Shown here: positions 1-7,939 of the stretch, piece by piece
Layout of the letters: each line of letters starts with the position of its first letter
Position numbering within the stretch: position 1 is the first letter of the stretch
Assembly: GCA_022827045.1 (NCBI GenBank)
Contig: JAJDTQ010000007.1
Span: 1 to 10,736 of the forward strand
DNA length: 10,736 bases
Source of the DNA: Candidatus Binatia bacterium
Lineage (GTDB): Bacteria; Desulfobacterota_B; Binatia; UBA9968; JAJDTQ01
Direction of reading: 5' to 3'
Notes under the pieces: generated by a model
Databases searched by the model: none
What the model was told of the DNA's origin: nothing
Seen by the model: the letters and a program-made list of their open reading frames with translations, nothing else
Made by a program: the position numbers and the translations under genes

Positions 1-1279
<1,279 letters not shown>

Positions 1280-1395
1280 CTAGGGGCTCGATACGATGGA
1301 ATACGGTGCCGTGAACTTCAACTCCTATCCCAATTGGACGCGTTGCGTCAAGGAAACGCAAGTGGAACGGGAGGTGAGGACGCTTGCCCGAAAGG

Positions 1396-1413
1396 ACCTA
1401 TTCCACCTATTCC
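1396..1413. repeat. 9-bp tandem duplication spanning the apt stop codon
   Basis: ACCTATTCC is repeated twice head to tail on the plus strand. On the coding strand it reads GGAATAGGT twice, so the apt stop codon TAG is followed 9 nt later by a second in-frame TAG. It looks like a small replication-slippage duplication and doubles the stop signal. Confidence 0.8.
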
Positions 1414-1937
1414 GAATCGTACCGGATGAGCGAAAACAGTTCCTGGTCGAGCTTTTCGCGCGGTTTGAGGAAGGCGAGCTCGATGATGCAGGCGTGCTCG
1501 AAGACCGTGCCGCCGAGCTGCTCCACCAGCGCGGCCGCCGCCGCGGCGGTGCCCCCGGTGGCGACGAGGTCGTCCACCAGGAGCACGTGCGCGCCGGACG
1601 CGAGGCCGTCGCTGTGGACCTCCAGGGTGTCCGTGCCGTATTCGAGCTCGTAGGTTGCCTCCAGCGTGTCGTAGGGGAGCTTCCCGGGTTTCCGGACCAC
1701 GCACAGGCCCTTGCCCAACCGGTAGGCTAGGGCCGCCCCGATGATGAACCCGCGGGACTCGACACCCACCACCGTGTCCAGCGAGGCGGCTTCGTAGCGC
1801 TCGGCCAACAGGTCGATGGTCTTGCGGAACAGCGGCCCGTTGCCCACGAGCGGCGTGATGTCCTTGAACACGATCCCGGGTTTGGGGAAGTCGGGGATGT
1901 CGCGAATGGCGGCACGGATGTCGTCGATGGTGCTCAT
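1407..1937 (-). CDS. apt: Adenine phosphoribosyltransferase
   Basis: This cytoplasmic purine-salvage enzyme converts adenine and PRPP to AMP and pyrophosphate. The 176-residue product has the usual family length and starts MSTIDDIRAAIRDIPDFPKP, the typical Apt N-terminus. GIVFKDITPL (21-30) and VVGVESRGFIIGAALAY (56-72) are family signatures, and VLLVDDLVATGGT (118-130) is the type I phosphoribosyltransferase PRPP-binding loop with its two acidic residues. RKPGKLPYDTLEATYELEYG (82-101) is the Apt flexible loop region. It starts 22 nt after the NlpD-like gene stops, so co-transcription is likely, although no strong Shine-Dalgarno precedes the ATG. The stop codon lies in a 9-bp tandem duplication. 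Confidence 0.97.
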   Translation of the reverse strand: MSTIDDIRAAIRDIPDFPKPGIVFKDITPLVGNGPLFRKTIDLLAERYEAASLDTVVGVESRGFIIGAALAYRLGKGLCVVRKPGKLPYDTLEATYELEYGTDTLEVHSDGLASGAHVLLVDDLVATGGTAAAAAALVEQLGGTVFEHACIIELAFLKPREKLDQELFSLIRYDSE

Positions 1938-1959
1938 GATCCGGGTTCAGCTAACACAG

Positions 1960-2883
1960 TCAAGGCAAATAGGAAAGCGGGTTTCGGGCGACGTTGTTCC
2001 TGCGGATCTCGAAGTGAAGATGCGGGCTGGTGACCCGGCCCGTGTCGCCGACTTCGGCAATGACCTGCCTGCGCGCCACCTTTTGCCCCGGCCGTACGAG
2101 GTTCCGGCGGTTGTGCGCATAGACCGATGCGAAACCGCCGCGGTGGCGCACGATGATGAGGTTGCCGTAGCCGCGGAGGTGGTCGCTGTAGATGACCTGT
2201 CCCGCCGCCGTTGCCAGGATCGGGGTGCCAGACGGCGCGGCGATGTCGATTCCGTCGTTCAGGGTGTCGTGTCGTGAGTCGAATCTGGCGGTGATTTTTC
2301 CCCTTACCGGCCAGACGAAACCCTGCTTCGACCGCCTCGCCGGCGGTGGCCGCCCGACCCGGTTCTTGGCCACCCTTGCCTTGCGCGCGGCGGCCGGGGT
2401 CCGGGACTTCTTTCCGGCGGTGACCCCCTTGCGACGAGCGGCCCTGGTGCCGCGAGGTGTATTCACCGCGGCCGCCGTGCTCCGGGCCGGCGTCTTTCGG
2501 GGCGCAACGACGGAAGGGGTCTTTCGAGCCCGGACGGCCGAACGCGCAACGGGTTCCTTGATGGGGGTGATGATCTGGACCGGCAGCGTGCGGGTTGCGC
2601 CGGGAATGAACAGCCGGCGCCCGATCCGGATGTCCCGCGCATCCGCGATGCGGTTGATACGCGCCAGGGTTGCGTAGTCTATGCCGTACGCCTTGCCGAT
2701 GCGGTAGAGGTTCTCGCCCTTTTTGACGACGTGGTGGATGCCGGCTCTCGCCACGGCCTTGCCCGGCGCCTTCGAAGGCGCACGGCTAGTGGCATCACGG
2801 TTGTGGTGATAACTGCAACCGGCTACGGCAAGGAAGGCGAGAAGGTTGAGCAGCCCGAGAGCGCGAAAGGCTAGCCCTGCCAA
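1960..2883 (-). CDS. nlpD: NlpD-like LysM/LytM (M23) lipoprotein, probable TTG start
   Basis: Predicted envelope lipoprotein that binds peptidoglycan and, by analogy with NlpD, activates a cell-wall amidase during division. From the TTG start the order is: hydrophobic signal with lipobox VAGC (Cys23), LysM domain about 50-95 (HHVVKKGENLYRIGKAYGID onward), a very basic Ala/Pro/Arg/Lys linker about 110-186, and a LytM/M23 domain about 188-307. In that domain the usual first zinc ligand His of HxGxD is Asn (NDGID, N209), while YAH (H257) and HLHFE (H288, H290) remain. NlpD of E. coli also has Asn there, so this is probably an activator rather than a hydrolase. I prefer TTG at 2883 because GGGGAGG lies 5 nt upstream; the in-frame ATG at 2916 has GGAGG touching it with no spacer and would add 11 residues to the signal peptide. 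With the TTG start the gene overlaps pcm by 13 nt, which suggests coupled translation. Confidence 0.88.
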   Translation of the reverse strand: MAGLAFRALGLLNLLAFLAVAGCSYHHNRDATSRAPSKAPGKAVARAGIHHVVKKGENLYRIGKAYGIDYATLARINRIADARDIRIGRRLFIPGATRTLPVQIITPIKEPVARSAVRARKTPSVVAPRKTPARSTAAAVNTPRGTRAARRKGVTAGKKSRTPAAARKARVAKNRVGRPPPARRSKQGFVWPVRGKITARFDSRHDTLNDGIDIAAPSGTPILATAAGQVIYSDHLRGYGNLIIVRHRGGFASVYAHNRRNLVRPGQKVARRQVIAEVGDTGRVTSPHLHFEIRRNNVARNPLSYLP

Positions 2884-3536
2884 CCGTACCTCCCCAGAAG
2901 CTTGACGAACCGACATCCTCCAAGGTCCGTTTCTTCAAGGCCAGTGGGAGTCCGCACCGTAAGTGTCAGGGTCTGTGACTGGTCGTCGCCGATGGGAATG
3001 ATGAGCCTTCCGCTGGCCGCGAGTTGCTGGGCCAGCGGCGCCGGAATCCTGGGCGCCCCCGCCGCCACGACGATGGCGTCGTAGGGGGCGTGCTCCGACC
3101 ACCCGAGGGTCCCGTCTCCCATGTGGATCGCCACGTTGTAGTAGCATAGCTCATCGAGGCGGGCCCGCGCCTGCACTGCCAGCTCGTGCAACTTCTCCAC
3201 CGAGAAGACGTTGGCGCACAGCTCCGCCAGCAGTGCCGTCTGGTAGGCGGAGCCGGTGCCGATCTCCAGCACGCGTTCGGTCCCCTTCAGCGCGAGGGCC
3301 TGCAACATGTACCCGACTATATAGGGCTGGGAGATGGTCTGTTTCGCGCCGATGGGCAACGGGTCGTCGTCGTAGGCGCGGTTCACCAGGGCGGGCTCCA
3401 CGAAGAGGTGGCGCGGCACCCTGCGCATCGCGCGGATCACCCGCGAGTCGTGGATCCCTCGATCACGCAACTGGGTCTGGACCATCCGTTCCCTGGCGCC
3501 CTCGAATCCTGCGACGCTACGGCTATTTGAGCTCAC
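2871..3536 (-). CDS. pcm: Protein-L-isoaspartate O-methyltransferase
   Basis: Pcm methylates L-isoaspartyl residues formed by ageing of proteins, using S-adenosylmethionine, so that they can revert to normal aspartate. The 221-residue product carries AYDDDPLPIGAKQTISQPYI (54-73), the PCMT substrate/active-site block, and VLEIGTGSAYQTALLA (89-104), the SAM-binding motif I. MGDGTLGW and PYDAIVVAAGAPRIP follow in the expected order. The start is GTG. The family usually has a few residues before RERMV, which argues against the ATG at codon 18, though the GTG lacks a clear Shine-Dalgarno. It overlaps the NlpD-like gene downstream, as pcm adjoins nlpD in enterobacteria. Upstream is tRNA-Pro, 47 nt away, rather than surE. 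Confidence 0.96.
   Translation of the reverse strand: MSSNSRSVAGFEGARERMVQTQLRDRGIHDSRVIRAMRRVPRHLFVEPALVNRAYDDDPLPIGAKQTISQPYIVGYMLQALALKGTERVLEIGTGSAYQTALLAELCANVFSVEKLHELAVQARARLDELCYYNVAIHMGDGTLGWSEHAPYDAIVVAAGAPRIPAPLAQQLAASGRLIIPIGDDQSQTLTLTVRTPTGLEETDLGGCRFVKLLGRYGWQG
2889..2895 (-). promoter_or_regulatory. Shine-Dalgarno GGGGAGG that decides the nlpD start
   Basis: The purine-rich GGGGAGG lies inside the last codons of pcm, 5 nt before the TTG at 2883. This spacing is normal, whereas the alternative ATG at 2916 has no usable spacer. It is the main reason for choosing the TTG start. Confidence 0.7.
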
Positions 3537-3583
3537 GGCGGTAGATCGGGGCGGCGCGGGTTATCATGGTCCGGGTAAGAAAA

Positions 3584-3660
3584 TGGTCGGGGCGACTGGA
3601 TTTGAACCAGCGACCACACGCACCCCAAGCGTGTGCGCTACCAGGCTGCGCTACGCCCCG
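3584..3660 (-). tRNA. tRNA-Pro (anticodon GGG), CCA encoded
   Basis: The 77-nt sequence folds as a full cloverleaf. The acceptor stem is CGGGGCG with CGCCCCG, the D stem GCGC/GCGC has loop AGCCTGGTA, the anticodon stem CACGC/GCGTG holds loop TTGGGGT (anticodon GGG), the variable loop is TGGTC, and the T stem GCTGG/CCAGT (one G-U pair) has loop TTCAAAT. The discriminator A is followed by an encoded CCA. GGG decodes CCC and CCU proline codons. It lies between the MerR-family gene and pcm on the same strand, with its own promoter-like sequence upstream. Confidence 0.98.
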
Positions 3661-3674
3661 ACACTATGGAAAAC

Positions 3675-3703
3675 GTCTTAACACTCAACCGGGAACGGGT
3701 CAA
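3675..3703 (-). promoter_or_regulatory. Candidate sigma-70-type promoter for tRNA-Pro
   Basis: On the coding strand TTGACC (3703-3698) is separated by exactly 17 nt from TAAGAC (3680-3675), about 14 nt before the mature tRNA 5' end. The -35 box matches the consensus at five of six bases; the -10 box is weak (three of six). A second, overlapping TTGACG lies at the MerR-family stop codon. The placement fits a tRNA with its own promoter, but this is inferred from sequence only. Confidence 0.4.
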
Positions 3704-3726
3704 TTCTCGGTTTGGCGGGCGGGCCG

Positions 3727-4077
3727 TCAAGAGATCATGTTCCGGAGGGAGGTCAGGTCTTCCTTGATCTGGAGCAGCGTTTCCTTGTACTCGGGGTCCG
3801 GCCACGGCGTCGAGGCCGACTCCTCGGCAGGGTCGCGTTGCTTGAGCTTCTTCCGCGCCCCTTCGATGGTGTATCCCTCCGTGTACAGAAGCTGCTTGAT
3901 CTGAAGCAGCAACTCGACGTCCTTGCGTCTGTAGAGACGGTGGCGGGACGGCGCCTTGCCCGGGTTCAGGATATCGAACTCGGTTTCCCAGTAGCGCAGC
4001 ACGTGCGGCCTCAGCTTCAGGAGGGCGCTGACTTCGCCGATCTTGAAGTACAGCTTGTCGGGAATGACGACTGCCAT
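3727..4077 (-). CDS. Small MerR-family DNA-binding protein downstream of ihfA
   Basis: The 116-residue protein has a MerR-type winged-helix DNA-binding domain at about residues 8-78. [24 protein letters not shown] (11-34) contains the helix-turn-helix and the start of the wing, and [20 protein letters not shown] (46-65) completes the MerR signature. The remainder is a short charged tail that may form a dimerising helix (about 96-115). There is no room for a ligand-binding domain and no metal-binding cysteine, so it is not a classic metal sensor. The gene starts 13 nt after ihfA stops and is probably the last protein gene of the thrS-to-ihfA operon. Similar genes follow ihfA in Pseudomonas, but I know of no assigned target. 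Confidence 0.88.
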   Translation of the reverse strand: MAVVIPDKLYFKIGEVSALLKLRPHVLRYWETEFDILNPGKAPSRHRLYRRKDVELLLQIKQLLYTEGYTIEGARKKLKQRDPAEESASTPWPDPEYKETLLQIKEDLTSLRNMIS

Positions 4078-4090
4078 GGACCCAATGATA

Positions 4091-4408
4091 TCATGAAATC
4101 GTCAGGTTGTCGGTATCGGAGGGCTCCGCGGGGGCGGAGTTCATGTTCTTCTTGAGGGTCTGGCTGGGCTTGAAGGTCAGCACCTTGCGGCCCGCGATGG
4201 TGATCTCCTCGCCGGTCTGTGGGTTGCGCCCCTTGCGCGGCTGCTTTCCGTGGATGACGAAGTTCCCGAACCCGGAGATCTTCACCTTGTCACCGTTTTC
4301 CAGATGGGACTTGATGATCTCGAACGTGGCCTCGACAACGTCGGTGGCTTCCTTCTTGGAAAAGCCCACCCTCTCGTAGATCCGATTAATGATGTCAGCC
4401 TTGGTCAT
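4091..4408 (-). CDS. ihfA: Integration host factor subunit alpha
   Basis: IHF-alpha pairs with IHF-beta to bend DNA sharply at specific sites, shaping the nucleoid and helping transcription, recombination and replication. The 105-residue product begins [20 protein letters not shown] and has the HU/IHF signature [20 protein letters not shown] (39-58). The DNA-intercalating arm tip GRNPQTG with its proline (P63) is present, and the C-terminal tail is acidic and serine/threonine-rich. The ATG follows a strong GGAGGA Shine-Dalgarno. Its position directly after pheT, 36 nt downstream, matches the proteobacterial pheST-ihfA arrangement and supports alpha rather than beta or HU. A perfect 14-nt palindrome lies in the short gap before it. 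Confidence 0.96.
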   Translation of the reverse strand: MTKADIINRIYERVGFSKKEATDVVEATFEIIKSHLENGDKVKISGFGNFVIHGKQPRKGRNPQTGEEITIAGRKVLTFKPSQTLKKNMNSAPAEPSDTDNLTIS

Positions 4409-4427
4409 GGTTGCCTTCCTCCGAGGA

Positions 4428-4441
4428 GCCCCGGCCGGGGC
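4428..4441. repeat. Perfect GC-only palindrome in the pheT-ihfA gap
   Basis: GCCCCGGCCGGGGC is a perfect 14-nt palindrome starting 3 nt after the pheT stop codon. No T-run follows, so it is not an intrinsic terminator. It could mark an RNA processing or stability point that separates pheT from ihfA expression. Confidence 0.6.
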
Positions 4442-4444
4442 CCG

Positions 4445-6847
4445 CTACCGCAGTGTGGCGTCGAACGCGGCACAAAGCCGGCGGGTCAGATCCTCGTGCA
4501 CGGTGTTGACCTCGTGATCGGTGAGGGTTCTTTCCGTCGATCGGTAAAACACCTTGTAGGCCAGGCTTTTCCTGCCTTCGCTGATGGGAGCGCCGGTGTA
4601 TTCGTCAAAGACATTCACTCTCTCGATGAGAGGCCGGTCCAGTTCCCGCACCCAGTCGATCACGGTCTGGCTCGGAAAGTCTTCGGCCACGACGATGGCA
4701 AGATCCCTTTCCACCGACGGGAAACGGGGAATGGGACGCACCTTGAAATCTGGCCGAGCATAGTGAACGATCGCACCGAAGTCAAGCTCGAAAAGGAAGA
4801 AGGCCGGCAGGTCCAAATCCTCGCGAACTCGCGGACTTATCTCGCCAACATAGCCCACCGGGACGCCTCCGGCGGAGACCGTGGCGAAGCCCCCGGGATG
4901 CAGGATCGGCGGAGGCGCGTCGGCGGTCCAGTGGCAATCGGCGTGCCCGAGACCTTCCAGGAGGTCCTCCACGACTCCCTTCATGTCCGCGAATACGAAC
5001 GCCCGGTTCTCGGCTTTGAGGCCTCGCTGAGGCCGGTGGCCGCGAATGAGGCCGGCGACGTTCATCCGTTCGGTGTAGCCCCCCTCGCTTCCAAGCGAGA
5101 ACACCTTGTTCAACTCGAAGATCATCGAGCTCTCGCTGCGGCGCTCCGAGTGGTAGTGCAGGTTCTCGACCACGCCGGGCAGCAGGCTCAGGCGCATCTC
5201 GTCCGTTTCCCGGCGTAGCGGGTTGGTGATGTGGACGGGCTTGCCGTCCTCGCCCCACAGGCCGGGAAAGGTCCGGTTCATCGCGGCGGAGCAGAAGGGC
5301 AGCGTCACCACCTCGTCCAATCCCTCCGCCGTAAGCAGGGAACGGGTCTTGCGTACCCAGCGCAGAAGCGGGTCGCCCTGGACTCCCATCCTGACCGCCG
5401 GAAGCGTGGCCGGAATGTTGTCATAGCCGTGGAGCCGCGCCAGTTCCTCGATGATGTCCGCTTCCCGGGTGAGGTCGAACCGGTACGAGGGCGGTGATAC
5501 CACCAGGTCGTGGTCCGATGAGCGCTTGAGCTCGATGCCCAGGGATTCGATGATTCCATGGATCCGTTCGCGCGGCAGCTCCACGCCCAGGACGCGTTTG
5601 ACGCTGGCGTACCGCAGGGTGATCTCGGCGGGCTTGCGCGCGCTCGGGTAGGCATCGGCGAAGCCGGGCACTACCTGAGCCTCGCCCATCTGCTCCCACA
5701 AAGCCACCGCCCGGTCCATGGCGTAGCGGGTTCCGTCCGGGTCCACGCCCCTCTCGAACCGGTGCGAGGCCTCGGTGTGCATCCCCATGCGCTTGGCCGT
5801 GCGCCGGATGGTCAGGGGGTCGAAGTGCGCGCTCTCCAGGAGCACGGACTCCGTCTCTTCGGTGACCTCCGAGCCCGCGCCGCCCATGACTCCGGCGAGC
5901 GCCGCCGGGGTGTCGCCGTCGCAGATCAGCAGGTCGTCGGGATGGAGCGCCCGATCCGATCCGTCCAGGGTTGTGAGGGTGCTTGCCTCCCCGGCGGTGC
6001 GGACCACGATGCGCTGGCTGGCGATACTCTGCGCGTCGAAGGCATGGAGCGGCTGGCCCGTCTCCAGCATGACGTAGTTGGTGACGTCCACGATGTGGTT
6101 GATGGAGCGGATGCCGCAGGCCTCGAGCCGGAAGCGGAGCCACGGCGGCGCCGGCGCCGGCCGCAGCCCGTGGATGAGCCGGGCCGAGTAGCGCGGGCAC
6201 AACACCGGGTCCAGTATCTCCACCGAGACCGGGATCGTCGGCGGGTGCTCGCGGAGATGATCGGGGATGGCGGGGACCCGGAGCCTCCCCCCGGTGAGCG
6301 CGGCGATCTCCCGCGCCAGCCCCAGGACGCTGAGGCAGTCGCCTCGGTTGGGAGTGATGCTCACCTCCAGCATCCAGTCGTTCAGGCCCAGGTACTCGTG
6401 GAGCGAGGTTCCCGCGGGGGCGTCGCCGGGCAGTTCCATGATGCCGCGGTGGTCGTCGGAAAGCCCCAGCTCCTTCTCGGAGCAGAGCATCCCGTCCGAC
6501 GGGACCCCCTGGATGGGGCGCCTTTCGATGGCCTGCCCCGACGGCAGCACGGCGCCTACGCGCAGGAAAGCCGTCTTCATGCCGGTCCGGACGTTGGGGG
6601 CGCCGCACACGATGCGCCGCGGCTCGCCGTCATCGTGGATCTCGCACACGGACAGCCGGTCGGCGTTGGGGTGGGGCCGGACGTCCGCCAGCTCGACGAT
6701 CAACGCGCCGGCATCGTCCCACAGGCGCTTGACCGCCTCTACCTCGAGCCCCGCGTGGGTGAGCCGCTCGGCGAGCTCGTCGGGCCCGAACGCGGCCGTG
6801 TCCGGCACCTCCACCAGCTCCATCAACCAATTGAAAGTCAGCTTCAT
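4445..6847 (-). CDS. pheT: Phenylalanyl-tRNA synthetase beta subunit
   Basis: The beta subunit forms the alpha2-beta2 PheRS, binds tRNA-Phe and hydrolyses mischarged Tyr-tRNA-Phe. From the ATG at 6847 it has 800 residues, the usual length, starting MKLTFNWLMELVEVP. A tRNA-binding OB domain (about 40-150) includes VRPHPNADRLSVCEI and CGAPNVR. Next come SITPNRGDCLSVLGLAREIA (about 163-182), the B3/B4 editing region with IVDVTNYVMLETGQPLHAFD, the B5 and catalytic-core-like regions (ASHRFERGVDP, EEIARLHGYDNIP-type block), and a C-terminal ferredoxin-fold anticodon-binding domain beginning PIPRFPSVERDLAIVV and ending with ERTLTDHEVNTVHEDL. The frame stays open upstream to a GTG at 6910, but those 21 residues do not resemble PheT. 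No clear Shine-Dalgarno precedes the ATG; instead a strong hairpin occupies the 87-nt gap after pheS. Confidence 0.97.
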   Translation of the reverse strand: MKLTFNWLMELVEVPDTAAFGPDELAERLTHAGLEVEAVKRLWDDAGALIVELADVRPHPNADRLSVCEIHDDGEPRRIVCGAPNVRTGMKTAFLRVGAVLPSGQAIERRPIQGVPSDGMLCSEKELGLSDDHRGIMELPGDAPAGTSLHEYLGLNDWMLEVSITPNRGDCLSVLGLAREIAALTGGRLRVPAIPDHLREHPPTIPVSVEILDPVLCPRYSARLIHGLRPAPAPPWLRFRLEACGIRSINHIVDVTNYVMLETGQPLHAFDAQSIASQRIVVRTAGEASTLTTLDGSDRALHPDDLLICDGDTPAALAGVMGGAGSEVTEETESVLLESAHFDPLTIRRTAKRMGMHTEASHRFERGVDPDGTRYAMDRAVALWEQMGEAQVVPGFADAYPSARKPAEITLRYASVKRVLGVELPRERIHGIIESLGIELKRSSDHDLVVSPPSYRFDLTREADIIEELARLHGYDNIPATLPAVRMGVQGDPLLRWVRKTRSLLTAEGLDEVVTLPFCSAAMNRTFPGLWGEDGKPVHITNPLRRETDEMRLSLLPGVVENLHYHSERRSESSMIFELNKVFSLGSEGGYTERMNVAGLIRGHRPQRGLKAENRAFVFADMKGVVEDLLEGLGHADCHWTADAPPPILHPGGFATVSAGGVPVGYVGEISPRVREDLDLPAFFLFELDFGAIVHYARPDFKVRPIPRFPSVERDLAIVVAEDFPSQTVIDWVRELDRPLIERVNVFDEYTGAPISEGRKSLAYKVFYRSTERTLTDHEVNTVHEDLTRRLCAAFDATLR

Positions 6848-6879
6848 GATCGATTCGTGAACCCGCGCGCCGGGTGCCG

Positions 6880-6900
6880 GGGCGGGTTCCCAACCCGCCC
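6880..6900 (-). repeat. Strong hairpin in the pheS-pheT spacer
   Basis: A perfect 9-bp stem (GGGCGGGTT with AACCCGCCC) closes a 3-nt GGG loop on the coding strand, 33 nt before the pheT start. No T-run follows, so termination by the intrinsic mechanism is unlikely. It could influence pheT translation or mRNA stability. pheS and pheT are usually nearly contiguous, so both the spacer and the hairpin stand out. Confidence 0.6.
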
Positions 6901-6934
6901 GCGCCTGCACCGCGCGGTCACCCGCTACAGGCTC

Positions 6935-7924
6935 TTAAGGCGGAAACTGTCTCAGAAAACGGACGTCGTTCTGGAAGAACATCCGGATGTCGTCCATCCC
7001 GTACTTCAGCATGGCGATGCGCTCCACGCCCATGCCGAATGCAAAGCCCGAGAAAGTCTCGGTATCGTATCCCACGAAGTCGAACACGTTGGGGTCGATC
7101 ATTCCCGAGCCCAGGATCTCCAGCCATCCCGACCCATGGTACACGTCCACCTCGGCACTGGGCTCGGTGAACGGAAAGAAGCTCGGGCGGAAGCGCACGC
7201 GCACCTTGTCCTGAAAAATCTGCTCCAGGAAATGGGTCAGGACGCCCTTCAGATCGCCGAAGGTGATGTCGTGGTCCACCATGAAGCCTTCCACCTGGTG
7301 GAAGACCGGAGAGTGGGTGGCGTCGTCGTCGTGGCGGTAGACCGCGCCCGGCGCGATGATCCGCAGCGGCGGGCGGCGCTGCTCCATGACGCGGATCTGC
7401 ACCGGCGAGGTATGGGTGCGGAGCACGTGGTCTTCCGACACGAAGAAGGTGTCCTGCATGTCCCGCGCCGGGTGGTCCCTGGGAATGTTGAGGGCCTCGA
7501 AGTTGTGGTAGTCGTCCTCCACGTCCGGCCCGCGGGCGATCTCGAATCCCATGCCGGTGAAGACGTCGATGATCTCGTCGGTGACCCGGGTGAGGGGATG
7601 CACGCGGCCCCGCTCCGGGCGGTTCCCGGGCAGGGTCACGTCCAGACGCGGGCCCCCGTCCGCGAGGGTTGCTTCACTCTCCCGGAGACCCTTCAGCCGG
7701 GCGTCGAGAAGGCCCTCGAGCTCCGCCCGCCGGCGGTTGAGCTCTTGCCCCGCGCGCGGCCGCTCGTCTGCCGGAAGCTCCCGGAGCCCGCGCATCAGCG
7801 CGGTGAGCTTCCCGCCCTTGCGGCCCAGGTAGTCGATGCGGATCTGCTCCAGCTCCTGTTCCGAGGCGCACCGTTCAAGCCGCCCCTCGGCCTCCTCATG
7901 GAGCTTCTCGAGGGCTTCGATCAT
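6935..7924 (-). CDS. pheS: Phenylalanyl-tRNA synthetase alpha subunit
   Basis: The alpha subunit holds the class II active site that activates phenylalanine and charges tRNA-Phe. The 329-residue product has an N-terminal tRNA-binding helical arm (about 1-85, starting MIEALEKLHEEAEGRL), followed by the catalytic core. It carries HPLTRVTDEIIDVFTGMGFE (109-128), RTHTSPVQIRVME (169-181), motif 2 as PGAVYRHDDDATHSPVFHQV (192-211), EPSAEVDV (254-261) and motif 3 as GFAFGMGVERIAMLKYGMDD (293-312). The alanine of FAFGMG, which shapes the phenylalanine pocket, is conserved. The gene starts 15 nt after rplT without a visible Shine-Dalgarno, so translation may depend on coupling to rplT. No Phe-rich leader peptide or attenuator of the E. 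coli pheM type fits in that gap. Confidence 0.97.
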   Translation of the reverse strand: MIEALEKLHEEAEGRLERCASEQELEQIRIDYLGRKGGKLTALMRGLRELPADERPRAGQELNRRRAELEGLLDARLKGLRESEATLADGGPRLDVTLPGNRPERGRVHPLTRVTDEIIDVFTGMGFEIARGPDVEDDYHNFEALNIPRDHPARDMQDTFFVSEDHVLRTHTSPVQIRVMEQRRPPLRIIAPGAVYRHDDDATHSPVFHQVEGFMVDHDITFGDLKGVLTHFLEQIFQDKVRVRFRPSFFPFTEPSAEVDVYHGSGWLEILGSGMIDPNVFDFVGYDTETFSGFAFGMGVERIAMLKYGMDDIRMFFQNDVRFLRQFPP

Positions 7925-7939
7925 GGGCAGGGCAGGGTG

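Noticed and set aside
3523..3567. A 14-codon leader ORF overlapping the pcm GTG start
   Set aside because: It has no convincing ribosome-binding site, so coupling to pcm is speculative.
3571..3583. T-rich sequence after tRNA-Pro as an intrinsic terminator
   Set aside because: There is no dedicated hairpin apart from the tRNA itself and the T-run is short and interrupted.
6848..6910. Upstream GTG start for pheT adding 21 residues
   Set aside because: The extra residues do not resemble PheT, and MKLTFNWLMELV is the canonical N-terminus.
7925..7939. A pheM-type Phe-rich leader and attenuator before pheS
   Set aside because: The gap to rplT is only 15 nt, too short for a leader peptide and attenuator.
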